A stretch of 64,000 bases of DNA from Streptomyces paradoxus (GTDB lineage Bacteria; Actinomycetota; Actinomycetes; Streptomycetales; Streptomycetaceae). This document shows positions 29,191 through 37,806 of this stretch, piece after piece. Position 1 is the first letter of the stretch; the number at the start of each line of letters is the position of its first letter. The translations under genes and the position numbers were made by a program. The notes below the pieces were generated by a model. That model ran no database searches, had not been told where the DNA came from, and saw nothing but the letters and a program-made list of their open reading frames with translations. Location of the stretch: the NCBI RefSeq assembly GCF_014202475.1, contig NZ_JACHGV010000005.1, forward strand, positions 310,001 to 374,000. Direction: 5' to 3'.

Positions 29191-31692
29191 ATGGCCCAGG
29201 AGCGACCGTCGATGCAGGATCTGATCCGGCAACGCACCCGGGCCGGATTCGTCGGCCGGGGCGCCGAACGGGCCCTGTTCCGGGTGAACTTCGACACCGC
29301 CCCGCACGACGAACGCCACCGCTTCCGTTTCCACGCGCACGGCAACGCGGGCGTCGGGAAGACCTTCCTGCTGCGGGAGTTCGAGCAGGTCGCCCGTGAA
29401 CAGGGCGCGCTGACCGCGTACATCGACGACAGCGCGGGCAGCGTGCCCGAAATGATGGCGGAGATCAGTCGTCAGTTCGCCGCTCAGGGCAGACGGTTGA
29501 AGGAGCTGGACCGGCTGCTCGCCGCCCACCGAGAGCGCCGGCACGAGGCGGAACTGGCCGCGCTGGCCGTTCTGGACACCCAGCCGGAGGAGCCCGGACC
29601 GTCCGCCGGGGGCAGGATCGTGGCACGGGCCGGGGTCGTCGCCGCCGGGATGGTGCCGGTCGTCGGCCCACTGGCGGGCATGCTGGACGCGGAGCAACTC
29701 GCCCACGTGGCCGACCGGTTGCGCGCGAGCCTCATTGACCGCTTCCGCAACCACGAGGACCTCCAGCTGGTCCTCGCCCCCGAGCAGGTGCTCACACCGG
29801 TCCTCCTGCGCGAGCTCGCGGACACGTCCGCTCCCTGGATCACCCTCTTCCTGGACACGTACGAGCGGACGGGCCCCTACCTGGACCCCTGGCTGCACGA
29901 GACGATGACGACGGACCGCCACGGCCCCCTGCCCGCCACGACGGTGGTGGTCACGGCCGGCCGGGCGCCCCTGGACCCGGCCCGCTGGGGCGGGCTGGCG
30001 GACTTCGTGACGGACCTCCCGCTCGCCCCCTTCACGGAGACCGAGGCACGCGGTCTGCTGGCCGCCAGGGGCGTGACCGCCGAACCGGTCGTCGCGGAGG
30101 TGCTGCGCCTGACCGGCGGCCTCCCCGTCCTGGTCTCCACCCTCGCCGAGTCCCGCCCCACCGACCCGGACGACGTGGGCGACCCGAGCGCGACGGCTGT
30201 GGACCGCTTCCTCAAGTGGGAGGAGAACCCGGCCCGGCGGGCCGCCGCCCTGGCCTGCGCGCTGCCGAGGTGGCTGGACGGGGACGTGTTCCGGGCGGCG
30301 GCCGACTGCCCGCCGGAGGAACGGGAGCCCCTCTACGCGTGGCTGCGGGGGATGCCGTTCGTGCACGAGCGCGGCGGGGGACGACTGCGCTACCACGACG
30401 TCGTACGGGCGCCGATGCTGCGCGCGGAACGCCGCAGGTCGCCCCGGGAGTGGGCGCAGCGGCAGCGGCACCTGGCCGGTCTGTTCGGGGCCTGGTGCGA
30501 AGAGGCCGGGGCGGGCCGCGGCACCGGAGAACTGTGGGCGGACGAGGCGTGGCGGGAGCTGCGGCTTGAGGAGACGTACCACTCGCTGTGCGCGGGGGAC
30601 CGGAACGCGCTGCCGCAGGCGTTGGGGGACTTCGTCCGGGCGTGCGAGGCGGGCGTGGCCGGGCGGTGGGCCCGCGCGCTGGTGGACGCCGGAGCGGACG
30701 CGGACGCCGAGCCGGCGTCCCGGTGGGGCACCGAACTGACGGCGGCCCTCGACACGGAGGGCGTCGGCGCCGCGCTCGGGCTGCTCCTGCGCCGTGCGGT
30801 ACTCGACGCTCCGGCTCAGGCCCGGGCCCGCCTCGTGCGGGGCGACGAGCTGCGCGGCGAGGGCGTGTACGCGCAGGCCCTCACCGAGTACGACCGGGCC
30901 GTCGCGCTCGATCCGGAACTGGCCGTCGCCTACCGGCACCGGTCCGGGATCCGGGGAGACCTGGGCGACCACGACGGGGCGATCGCCGACCTGGACCGGG
31001 CCGTCGCGCTGGAACCGGACAACGCCTGGTACGTCGCGCTGCGCGGCGAACACCAGCGGATCGCCGGACGGGACACCGAGGCGATCCGGGACCTCACCGA
31101 GGCGATCCGCCTCGACCCCGCGCTCGGATTCGCCTGGGCCTCCCGGGGCGCCACGCACGAGCGCGCCGGAGACCTCGACGCGGCCCTCGCCGACCTGGGG
31201 CGGGCGCTGGACCTCGACCCGGACTACGCCTGGGCGCTCGCCCGCCGCGCCCGGGTCTGGCGCGCACGGGGCGAATCCCACCGCCAACTGGCAGACCTCG
31301 ACCGGGCGCTGGCCCTGAACCCCGACTGGCCCTGGGCCCGCTGCGAGCGGGGTGACGCGCTGCGCGTCACCGGCCACGACGAAGAGGCGGTCGCGGACCT
31401 GGACGTCGCGCTGGCCCTGGACCCCGCGTACACGTCGGCGTACGCGAGCCGGGGCGAGTCCCTGGCCCGGCTGGGCCGCCACGCGGAGGCACTGGCCGAC
31501 CTGAACCGCGCGGTGGACATGCGCCCGGGGTACGTCTGGGCACTGTCCCGCCGGGCCGTGCTGCACGCGGTCTCCGGTCGGCGGGAGGAGGCCCGGGCGG
31601 ATGTGGAACGCGTACGGGAACTGAATTCCGCGGCTTTGGAACGCCTTTCGGAAACCGACCGTGCGGTACTGGGGCCGTTCATCGGCAGGTGA
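29191..31692 (+). CDS. Large P-loop NTPase with C-terminal TPR array (STAND-like)
   Basis: This 833-residue protein has an N-terminal AAA/STAND-type ATPase: Walker A HGNAGVGKTFLL near residue 50-61 and a probable Walker B WITLFLDTYERTG near 215. A helical winged region follows. From about residue 555 to the end there are at least seven tetratricopeptide repeats with the pattern A-x-x-x-L-D-R-A-[VL]-x-L-x-P (for example IADLDRAVALEPD). It has no signal or membrane segment. STAND proteins act as ligand-triggered switches in signalling or anti-phage defence, but no effector domain is recognised. The start is the ATG at 29191. The gene stands alone. Confidence 0.85.
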   Translation: MAQERPSMQDLIRQRTRAGFVGRGAERALFRVNFDTAPHDERHRFRFHAHGNAGVGKTFLLREFEQVAREQGALTAYIDDSAGSVPEMMAEISRQFAAQGRRLKELDRLLAAHRERRHEAELAALAVLDTQPEEPGPSAGGRIVARAGVVAAGMVPVVGPLAGMLDAEQLAHVADRLRASLIDRFRNHEDLQLVLAPEQVLTPVLLRELADTSAPWITLFLDTYERTGPYLDPWLHETMTTDRHGPLPATTVVVTAGRAPLDPARWGGLADFVTDLPLAPFTETEARGLLAARGVTAEPVVAEVLRLTGGLPVLVSTLAESRPTDPDDVGDPSATAVDRFLKWEENPARRAAALACALPRWLDGDVFRAAADCPPEEREPLYAWLRGMPFVHERGGGRLRYHDVVRAPMLRAERRRSPREWAQRQRHLAGLFGAWCEEAGAGRGTGELWADEAWRELRLEETYHSLCAGDRNALPQALGDFVRACEAGVAGRWARALVDAGADADAEPASRWGTELTAALDTEGVGAALGLLLRRAVLDAPAQARARLVRGDELRGEGVYAQALTEYDRAVALDPELAVAYRHRSGIRGDLGDHDGAIADLDRAVALEPDNAWYVALRGEHQRIAGRDTEAIRDLTEAIRLDPALGFAWASRGATHERAGDLDAALADLGRALDLDPDYAWALARRARVWRARGESHRQLADLDRALALNPDWPWARCERGDALRVTGHDEEAVADLDVALALDPAYTSAYASRGESLARLGRHAEALADLNRAVDMRPGYVWALSRRAVLHAVSGRREEARADVERVRELNSAALERLSETDRAVLGPFIGR

Positions 31693-31717
31693 ACATCGTG
31701 CGAATCAGAACTGAGGC

Positions 31718-31906
31718 TCAACGCCCCGCCGCGAACTCCACGAACTCGGACCAGGCGCCGCCGGTGAATTCCAGCCGGGCGCCGTTCTTGTTCTTGGAGT
31801 CGCGGAGAAGGATGGCGGGCTGAGCAGTGGATATGGCGACCTCTACGCAATCGGGACCGTCGTTGCTGCTGTAACTGCTTTTGAACCAGTGGAGGTCAGT
31901 GGTCAC
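31718..31906 (-). CDS. DUF397 small acidic protein (WhiJ-type module)
   Basis: This 62-residue DUF397 protein has the family signature W-x-K-S-S-Y-S-x-x-x-G-x-x-C-V-E-V-A and a C-terminal W-x-x-F-V. Its ATG overlaps the stop of the upstream XRE gene (ATGA), so they are coupled. In Streptomyces, DUF397 proteins pair with XRE/DUF5753 regulators such as WhiJ and are thought to modulate them, with effects on development. It is predicted cytosolic. Confidence 0.93.
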   Translation of the reverse strand: MTTDLHWFKSSYSSNDGPDCVEVAISTAQPAILLRDSKNKNGARLEFTGGAWSEFVEFAAGR

Positions 31907-32715
31907 GTCTCTTCTCCTAGGACTTTCTCAATGAAGGCCAGGGACTCCCGAGGTGAGAGGGCCTGGGCCCGGATCATTCCATAGCGCATGTCGAGGATCT
32001 GGGCGTCACGGGGATCGTCGATCACGCGGTTGTGCAACTGGGCCTCGAAGTGCCCCAGGGTCTTGCCCTCCTGGAGCTTCAGCACCCGGAACGGACCTGC
32101 CATACCCGCGTGGTCCTCCCGGTCCGTCGGCATGACCTGGATCGAAACGTGCCGCAACCCAGCGACCCGCAACAGGTGTTCGAGCTGTCGGCGGAGCACC
32201 ATTCTGCCCCCGATCGGCCTCCGCAGCGTCGACTCTTCCTGGACAAACGTGATGAGCGGGCGCGGCACGCGATCGAACACGGCCTTCCGTGCCATGCGGG
32301 CGGCGACGTGCCGCTCGATCTCGTCCTCGGTGAAGGCCGGGCGCCTCATGGCGTACAAGGCCTGGGCGTACTCCGGAGTCTGGAGCAGCCCATGAACTTG
32401 GTGGTTGTCGTAGGCCCCGAGTTCGACGGCCTCGTCCTCCAGCTTCGCGAGGTCCCTTACCTTCTTCGGGTATCTGGCCTTCTCCACGTCCTCCTTCATC
32501 GCGGAGATCTTGCCGGAGGCACCCAGTACCTCATCCGCCTTGTCGAGAAAATCCGGCTTGGGGATCCGGCGCGCCCGCTCCACGGACGACACCATCTCCT
32601 CCCCGTACCCGATCGCCGATCCGAACTCCGCCTGCTTCAGCCCGGCTGCCTCGCGCCACATCTTGATCTGCCGCCCGACCGTCCTGAGCACGGCCGCCGC
32701 TTCCTCGTCCTCCAC
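31903..32715 (-). CDS. XRE-family regulator with DUF5753 sensor domain (WhiJ-like)
   Basis: This 270-residue protein has a helix-turn-helix at ~11-65 (KQAEFGSAIGYGEEMVSSVERARRIP) and a C-terminal DUF5753 domain from ~90 (VHGLLQTPEYAQAL, LRRQLEHLL, VSIQVMPTDREDHAG). The start is the GTG at 32715, preceded by AGGAGGGGAAGGC. In-frame codons upstream are rejected because this ribosome site would fall inside them. It forms a coupled operon with the DUF397 gene and is divergent from the ATPase-domain gene, the standard WhiJ/AbaA-type trio. It probably represses from the shared 113-bp intergenic region. Confidence 0.92.
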   Translation of the reverse strand: MEDEEAAAVLRTVGRQIKMWREAAGLKQAEFGSAIGYGEEMVSSVERARRIPKPDFLDKADEVLGASGKISAMKEDVEKARYPKKVRDLAKLEDEAVELGAYDNHQVHGLLQTPEYAQALYAMRRPAFTEDEIERHVAARMARKAVFDRVPRPLITFVQEESTLRRPIGGRMVLRRQLEHLLRVAGLRHVSIQVMPTDREDHAGMAGPFRVLKLQEGKTLGHFEAQLHNRVIDDPRDAQILDMRYGMIRAQALSPRESLAFIEKVLGEET

Positions 32716-32828
32716 GCCTTCCCCTCCTGACGTACGAGCCGTACGACCCCGCCTCACGTCCGGACAGTCACGTTCCGTACCAGGGTCGTCACTGTTCAGA
32801 GTAGGTTCGGGCGGCCACGCTGGGTGAC

Positions 32829-33350
32829 ATGAGCCAGAAATCCCTCGCTGAAATCAGCACCCCCGTACGCCACTTCGCGATCCAGCTGTCCGCCACTCGA
32901 AGGGGTGCTCGACTGGCTCGCCTGCTCGCCGAACGCCAGCTCGACGAATGGGGCGAGGCGTATGACGCCGCCGCGCAGGTGGTGGCCGAGCTGGCGTCGA
33001 ACGCGGTGCTGCACGGGCGCGTCCAGGGCAGGGACTTCCGGCTCACGCTGCGGCTGCACGCCGACCGCACGCTCCGTATCGAGGTCACCGACGCCCGGGG
33101 TGACCGGATCCCACGGCTCCCGCAACCGGTCGCGGACGACGCGGAGACCGGCCGCGGGCTGCGGATCGTCGCGGCGTACGCGCACCGCTGGGGCGTGCTG
33201 GAGGCGGCGGCCCACGGCAAGACCGTGTGGGCGGAACTGGCGCCGGGTCCAAGCCCGCTTGATGTCAGCGACGTGTGGCCGCCGTGCGGCGCGCCCGGCC
33301 TCAGCGCAGCCGGTCCACGTACGTGTCCGTGCCCGGCACCGTCGGGATGA
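32829..33350 (+). CDS. Histidine-kinase-like ATP-binding (RsbW-type) protein
   Basis: This 173-residue GHKL/HATPase_c_2 protein has an N-box ELASNAVLHG near 55, a G1-like DARGD near 89 and a G2-like ETGRGLRIV near 107. It lacks a phosphoacceptor domain, so it resembles anti-sigma or switch kinases such as RsbW. It is divergent from the XRE-DUF397 operon, an arrangement found repeatedly in Streptomyces and linked to development and antibiotic control. The C-terminal ~30 residues are Pro/Cys-rich and overlap by 50 bp the 3' end of the convergent EthD-type gene, so the tail may be non-conserved. Confidence 0.9.
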   Translation: MSQKSLAEISTPVRHFAIQLSATRRGARLARLLAERQLDEWGEAYDAAAQVVAELASNAVLHGRVQGRDFRLTLRLHADRTLRIEVTDARGDRIPRLPQPVADDAETGRGLRIVAAYAHRWGVLEAAAHGKTVWAELAPGPSPLDVSDVWPPCGAPGLSAAGPRTCPCPAPSG

Positions 33351-34141
33351 ACGGGGCCACCAGCTCCACCCTGCCCAGCCCCGATTCCGCCACCGCCGTG
33401 TCGAGGCCGGTGAAGTACGGCTCCCAGCACTCCCTCGGGTCGGTCTGGAGGAACCACAGGAGCGTCAGGCGGGTGTCGACGCCCTCGACCTGTTTCACGT
33501 ACGTCATGCGGTCGCCGGGGAGGGGGGGTCGGGCTGAAGACCGTCACCAGGGCGGCCGGGGAGCCCGGCAGGCGCTTGGGGAGGTGGCGGGTGCGCAGCC
33601 AATGGAGGAGCGGGGCGCGCTGCTCGGGGGTGTCCGCCTCGACGACCTGGAGGACCAGGCCCGCGTAGGGGTGGTCGAGGGCGTGGACGTCCCGGGGGCC
33701 GGCCGCTCCGTCGCGGTACACCGTCGCCTCGTGGTTCTGGAACGCCGTGAGGACGTGCGTACGGTCGTGGTAGACGCGGGCGTCCCGGTTGAGGCGCTTG
33801 TTGACGGCGACCGTCCAGCGTATGTGGTCGTCGTAGCGGCCGGCGGTGATCCAGTACGTGGAGAGGTAGCAGCCGGCGGTGACGGGCTGGGCGATCGCCG
33901 ACTTCTCGGGGTAGCGCAGCAGCTGGAGGTCGCGGGTCGCCACCCAGCGGCGGCCGGCCTGCATCCAGGGCATGGCCATCGCACCGGCGTAGTAGTGGTC
34001 GTCCTCGTACCAGCGGTTGTACGCGTACTCATGGCCGGGATGCGGCTCGACCATGGTGATGAGGGCGTGTCCGGCGTGGGTGCCGTAGGGGCCGACGGCG
34101 GCCAGTTCGGCGTACAGCTCGCTGCGGGTGTCCTCGCTCAT
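33301..34141 (-). pseudogene. EthD/dimeric alpha-beta barrel protein interrupted by a frameshift in a G7 run
   Basis: From ATG 34141 the frame reads a normal EthD-like dimeric ferredoxin-fold protein (HALITMVEPHPGHEYAYNRWYEDDHY; LVTVFSPT near 200). After a run of seven G (33522-33528, C on the coding strand) it runs into an unrelated frame. The homologous ending, MTYVKQVEGVDTRLTLLWFL to TYVDRLR, is in the next frame and stops at 33301. Removing one G joins them as TPLPGDRMTYVKQ, giving ~279 residues. It is either recently inactivated or a base-call error. EthD relatives often serve monooxygenase catabolism. The upstream operator palindrome is shared with the divergent SDR. Confidence 0.8.
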
Positions 34142-34173
34142 GCCCTTCCCCTTCGTCGGTGGCTGACCCATAC

Positions 34174-34190
34174 TCTGACGCTCCGTCAGA
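34174..34190. promoter_or_regulatory. Perfect TCTGACG-N3-CGTCAGA operator between EthD and SDR genes
   Basis: A perfect 7-3-7 palindrome (core CTGAC-N5-GTCAG) lies in the 85-bp divergent intergenic region. It has the same arms as the site at 14484-14500, with a different 3-bp centre. It could control both the EthD-type gene and the SDR, joining them to the catabolic regulon 20-30 kb away. Confidence 0.75.
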
Positions 34191-34226
34191 TAGAGCGCCA
34201 GGGTTGCGGTCCGGGGAGGTCCTGCC

Positions 34227-35012
34227 ATGTCACTGCTCGCGGGGAAGACGGTCGTCGTGTCGGGGGTCGGGGCCGGGCTCGGACGGCAGGTCGCGGCGGC
34301 TGTCGTACGGGACGGCGGGCGTGCCGTGCTCGGGGCCCGTACGGAGGCGAGCCTGGCGAAGACGGCCGCCGAGGTCGATCCCGGCGGGGCGTGTACGGCG
34401 TACCGGGTCACGGACATCCGCGACGAGGTGCAGTGCGAGGCGCTGGCCGAGGTGGCGCGGGAGCGGTTCGGCGGGATCGACGCCGTCGTGCATGTGGCCG
34501 CGCTGGACAGTTACTTCGGCGGGTTGGAGGACGCCGACTTCGAGTCCTGGCGGTCGGTCCTGGATGTGAACCTGCTGGGCACGCTGCGGATGACCCGGGC
34601 CTGTCTGCCGTCGCTCAAACAGGGCGGCGGATCCGTGGTGTTCGTCGGGACGCAGTCCGCGGTGGCGGCCCCGTCGCAGGTGCGGCAGGCGGCGTACGCG
34701 GCGTCGAAGGGGGCGCTGACGAGTGCGATGTACTCGCTCGCGCGGGAGCTGGGGCCCCACCGGATCAGGGTCAACACCGTGCTGCCCGGCTGGATGTGGG
34801 GCCCGCCGGTGCAGGCGTACGTGCAGTTCGCGGCGCAGTCGGAGGGGGTGCCGGAGGCGGCCGTCCTGGAGCGGCTGACCGAGCGGATGGCGCTGCCGGA
34901 TCTGGCCACGGACACGGATGTGGCCGACGCGGTGGCGTTCCTGGCGTCGGACAGGGCGCGGGCGATCACCGGGCAGTCGTTGCTGGTCAACGCGGGGGAG
35001 CTGATGCGTTGA
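34227..35012 (+). CDS. Short-chain dehydrogenase/reductase (SDR)
   Basis: This 261-residue SDR has an unusual cofactor loop VSGVGAGLG at ~11-19 (consensus TGxxxGxG with S for T), a degenerate NNAG (HVAALDS near 92), and the catalytic YAASK near 156 with Ser in GTQSAV near 141. The mononucleotide end GARTE near 37 suggests NADP preference. It is preceded by the operator palindrome and divergent from the EthD-type gene. It is probably a catabolic alcohol dehydrogenase of the same regulon as the SDR at 13.7 kb. The substrate is unknown. Confidence 0.92.
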   Translation: MSLLAGKTVVVSGVGAGLGRQVAAAVVRDGGRAVLGARTEASLAKTAAEVDPGGACTAYRVTDIRDEVQCEALAEVARERFGGIDAVVHVAALDSYFGGLEDADFESWRSVLDVNLLGTLRMTRACLPSLKQGGGSVVFVGTQSAVAAPSQVRQAAYAASKGALTSAMYSLARELGPHRIRVNTVLPGWMWGPPVQAYVQFAAQSEGVPEAAVLERLTERMALPDLATDTDVADAVAFLASDRARAITGQSLLVNAGELMR

Positions 35013-35138
35013 GTTCATGTGGATGAACGGCAACCATCACACAGAACTTCTTTACCTCTCCTTGACCTGACGGTCACTTGTCGTGTTCACGCGGCAGCGC
35101 CCACGATGAGCGCCGGGCTGATCCCTGGGAGGGCGCAC

Positions 35139-36707
35139 ATGAACGGTCTCGACTGGGCCGTGCTCATCGGCTATTTCGCCGTGATGGTCGCGATCGGCGT
35201 CTGGTCGCACAAACGCGTCGACAACGTCAGCGACTTCTTCACCGCCGGCGGCAAGATGCCGTGGTGGCTCTCCGGCATCTCGCACCACATGTCGGGCTAC
35301 AGCGCGGTGATGTTCACCGGGTACGCCGGCATCGCCTACACCTACGGCGTCACGTCCTTCGTCACCTGGTCCTTCCCCATCGCCCTCGGCATCGCCATCG
35401 GGTCGAAGCTGTTCGCCCCGCGCATCAACCGGCTGCGCTCCCGGCTCCATGTGGCCTCCCCGCTGGAGTACCTGAAGAACCGCTACGACCTCAAGACGCA
35501 GCAGGCGCTGGCCTGGTCGGGCATGCTGTTGAAGATCGTCGACGTGGGCGCGAAGTGGGCGGCGATCGCCACGCTGCTGTCCGTCTTCACGGGCATCTCC
35601 CTCAATCAGGGCATCCTCATCACCGGCGGCATCACGGCGATCTACTGCACGATCGGCGGCCTCTGGGCGGACGCGCTGACCGAACTCGGCCAGTTCATCA
35701 TCCAGTTGCTGGCCGGCATCGCGATGTTCGTGGCGGTCTTCGTACGCCTCGACGACCACGGCGGCTTCTTCGGCGTCTGGGACTCGCCCGAACTCCAGGG
35801 CCACGAGAAACCGCTGGTCGGGCCGTACGGCACGGTGTTCCTGCTCGCGTTCCTCTTCATCAAGCTCTTCGAGTACAACGGCGGCATGCTCAACCAGGCC
35901 CAGCGCTACATGGCCACGCCGAACGCGAAGGAGGCCGAGCGGTCGGCGCGCCTCTCGGCGATCCTCTGGCTGGTCTGGCCGCTGGTGCTGTTCTTCCCCA
36001 TGTGGATGTCGCCGCTGCTGGTCGAGTCGCAGAAGCCGGACGGCTCGGACTCCTACGCCCTGATGACCGAACAGCTCCTGCCGCACGGCCTGCTGGGCCT
36101 GGTCATCGTCGGCTTCTTCTCGCACACCATGGCCATGTGCTCCTCGGACGCCAACGCCATCGCGGCGGTGTTCACCCGGGACTGCGCGCCGGTGATCTGG
36201 GCGAGGGCCCGGGCCTGGAACCAGAGCCAGGGCCTGCGGGTCGCCCGCATCGCCACGGTCGTCTTCCTCGGCCTGTCCATGGCGGCGGCGACGCAGGTCA
36301 ACTCCCCCGCCTTCAAGGACATCATCACGGTCGTCATCAAGTGGGTGGCCGGTCTGATGGGCCCGATGGCGATCCCGATGATGCTGGGCCTGCTGCGCGC
36401 GTTCCGCCGCTCCGGCCCGACGGCGGCGCTCGTCAGCTGGTCGATGGGCCTGCTCGCCTTCTGGCTGGTGAACTACCCGATCAACTGGAACGTCGAGGGC
36501 GGCGTGCCGCTCCAGTACCAGGTGTCGATCCCGCTGGCGGTCTCGCTGGTCCTCTACATCCTGGTCGGCTATATCCGGCCGGAGGACACCCCGGAGCGGC
36601 TGGCGCTCATCGAGAAGATCAACACGGACGGGGACGGCGCGGCGTCGGCCACGATCCCGACCCCGGCCGGTCCGGCGGACGACGTGGTGCGCACCGCCGA
36701 GGGGTGA
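35139..36707 (+). CDS. Sodium:solute symporter family transporter
   Basis: This 522-residue SSS-family (LeuT-fold) transporter has about 13-14 predicted membrane helices. N-terminal features are VLIGYFAVMVAIGVWS and DFFTAGGKMPWWLSGISHHMSGYSAVMFTGYAGIAY (residues ~30-67), the discontinuous TM1 region of SGLT-like proteins. The C-terminal tail from ~500 is cytosolic. The ATG 35139 is chosen for the GGGAGGGCGC ribosome site and the membrane start. In-frame sequence further upstream is not hydrophobic and lacks family character. The likely substrate is a sugar or carboxylate taken up with Na+ and cannot be specified. It is followed by a bidirectional terminator. Confidence 0.9.
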   Translation: MNGLDWAVLIGYFAVMVAIGVWSHKRVDNVSDFFTAGGKMPWWLSGISHHMSGYSAVMFTGYAGIAYTYGVTSFVTWSFPIALGIAIGSKLFAPRINRLRSRLHVASPLEYLKNRYDLKTQQALAWSGMLLKIVDVGAKWAAIATLLSVFTGISLNQGILITGGITAIYCTIGGLWADALTELGQFIIQLLAGIAMFVAVFVRLDDHGGFFGVWDSPELQGHEKPLVGPYGTVFLLAFLFIKLFEYNGGMLNQAQRYMATPNAKEAERSARLSAILWLVWPLVLFFPMWMSPLLVESQKPDGSDSYALMTEQLLPHGLLGLVIVGFFSHTMAMCSSDANAIAAVFTRDCAPVIWARARAWNQSQGLRVARIATVVFLGLSMAAATQVNSPAFKDIITVVIKWVAGLMGPMAIPMMLGLLRAFRRSGPTAALVSWSMGLLAFWLVNYPINWNVEGGVPLQYQVSIPLAVSLVLYILVGYIRPEDTPERLALIEKINTDGDGAASATIPTPAGPADDVVRTAEG

Positions 36708-36722
36708 ACCCCCGACGTTCAC

Positions 36723-36765
36723 GCCGGGCGGCGCCCCTTCCCGTTGGGCAGGCGCGCCGCCCGGC
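36723..36765. terminator. Bidirectional hairpin terminator
   Basis: A perfect 12-bp inverted repeat, GCCGGGCGGCGC / GCGCCGCCCGGC, with a 19-nt loop lies between the convergent symporter and ABC permease genes. Confidence 0.72.
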
Positions 36766-36795
36766 ACGACCGCACAGAGGCGGGACCTGCGTCCG

Positions 36796-37806
36796 TCAGG
36801 TCACCCGGCGGCGGATCCACCAGGCGCAGAACCCCGTCAGGGCCAGGGCGAGGCCGAGGTAGAGCCCGGTCTCGGCCCATTGCAGGGCCCAGAAGTTGCC
36901 GGCGGGCTGGTACGTCACCTGCTGCTTGTAGCCCAGGGCGCCGAGGTCGGCGATGCAGCCTTCGAATTGCTGCAGGGTGGGCGGGCCCGACTCGGTGCGC
37001 AGGCAGTCGGGGAAGGACGACGGCACGGGGGCGGGCTGACCGGCGGCGTTCAGCGTCTGCTGGGAGGTGACCCAGGCCCCGGGCACGTCGTCGAGGTGCG
37101 CGATGATCTGCCCGGCCTCGTCCTGGACGCTGATGGGGGCGCCGTCGGGCTCGATCGGCACGGTGGTCCGGTCCGGGGCGGCCAGGTGGGACCGGATCCA
37201 CAGCGGCACCACGAGCTGGACGGCGACGTAGAGGGCGAACGTGGTGGCCATCGCGGGCAGGGTGCGGCGGAGGACCAGGCCGAGGGCGACGCCCAGGACG
37301 AAGGCGAAGGCGGCATGGGCCATGGGGACGACACCCCGTGCGGCGAAGGCCACGGGGTCGAGCCGCGGGAAGTACGTGTCCGTCGCGCCGCCGCCGTTGA
37401 CAGCCCGGTCGATGGGGCTGCTCCACCAGCTCACCGCGAGGCTGGTCAGTCCGGCGGCGGTCATGGAGGCCGCCGCACCGAGGCCCAGCTTGGTCGCGAG
37501 CCAGCGCGTGCGGGTGACGCCCTGGTTCCACGCGAGGTAGTGGGTGCCGGTCTCCAGTTCACGGGAGATCAGCGGGGCGCCCCAGAACATCCCGATGACC
37601 GCCGGCACGGCGAGCACGACCAGCAGCCCGGTGTAGTAGAGGCTCTGGTCCGAACCGGAGACCCGGTCCACCAGGCCGCTGCCGGCCGTCCGGTGGAGGT
37701 CGGCCAGTTGCGGGCCGGTGACCGCGAGGACGGCGGCGAGGACTGCCACGGCGGCGAAGACCACGGCGGCCTGGGTGCGGAACTGGCGCCAGGTCAGCCA
37801 GATCAT
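36796..37806 (-). CDS. ABC transporter permease
   Basis: This 336-residue protein starts MIWLTWRQFRTQAAVVFAAVAVLAAVL, typical of actinobacterial ABC-2-type permeases beside YtrA regulators. It has six predicted helices and a large extracytoplasmic domain between helices 5 and 6 (~190-300, hydrophilic, two Cys). Its start overlaps the stop of the ATPase gene by 4 bp, so the three genes (GntR, ATPase, permease) form one translationally coupled operon. It is probably an antibiotic or cell-envelope stress exporter. The cargo is unknown. Confidence 0.88.
   Translation of the reverse strand: MIWLTWRQFRTQAAVVFAAVAVLAAVLAVTGPQLADLHRTAGSGLVDRVSGSDQSLYYTGLLVVLAVPAVIGMFWGAPLISRELETGTHYLAWNQGVTRTRWLATKLGLGAAASMTAAGLTSLAVSWWSSPIDRAVNGGGATDTYFPRLDPVAFAARGVVPMAHAAFAFVLGVALGLVLRRTLPAMATTFALYVAVQLVVPLWIRSHLAAPDRTTVPIEPDGAPISVQDEAGQIIAHLDDVPGAWVTSQQTLNAAGQPAPVPSSFPDCLRTESGPPTLQQFEGCIADLGALGYKQQVTYQPAGNFWALQWAETGLYLGLALALTGFCAWWIRRRVT

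Noticed and set aside
32789..34417. A single 542-codon minus-strand gene covering the EthD region
   Set aside because: After the G7 run the frame is low-complexity Arg/Pro/Gly and crosses the convergent ATPase gene. Upstream of 34141 it would also run through the operator.
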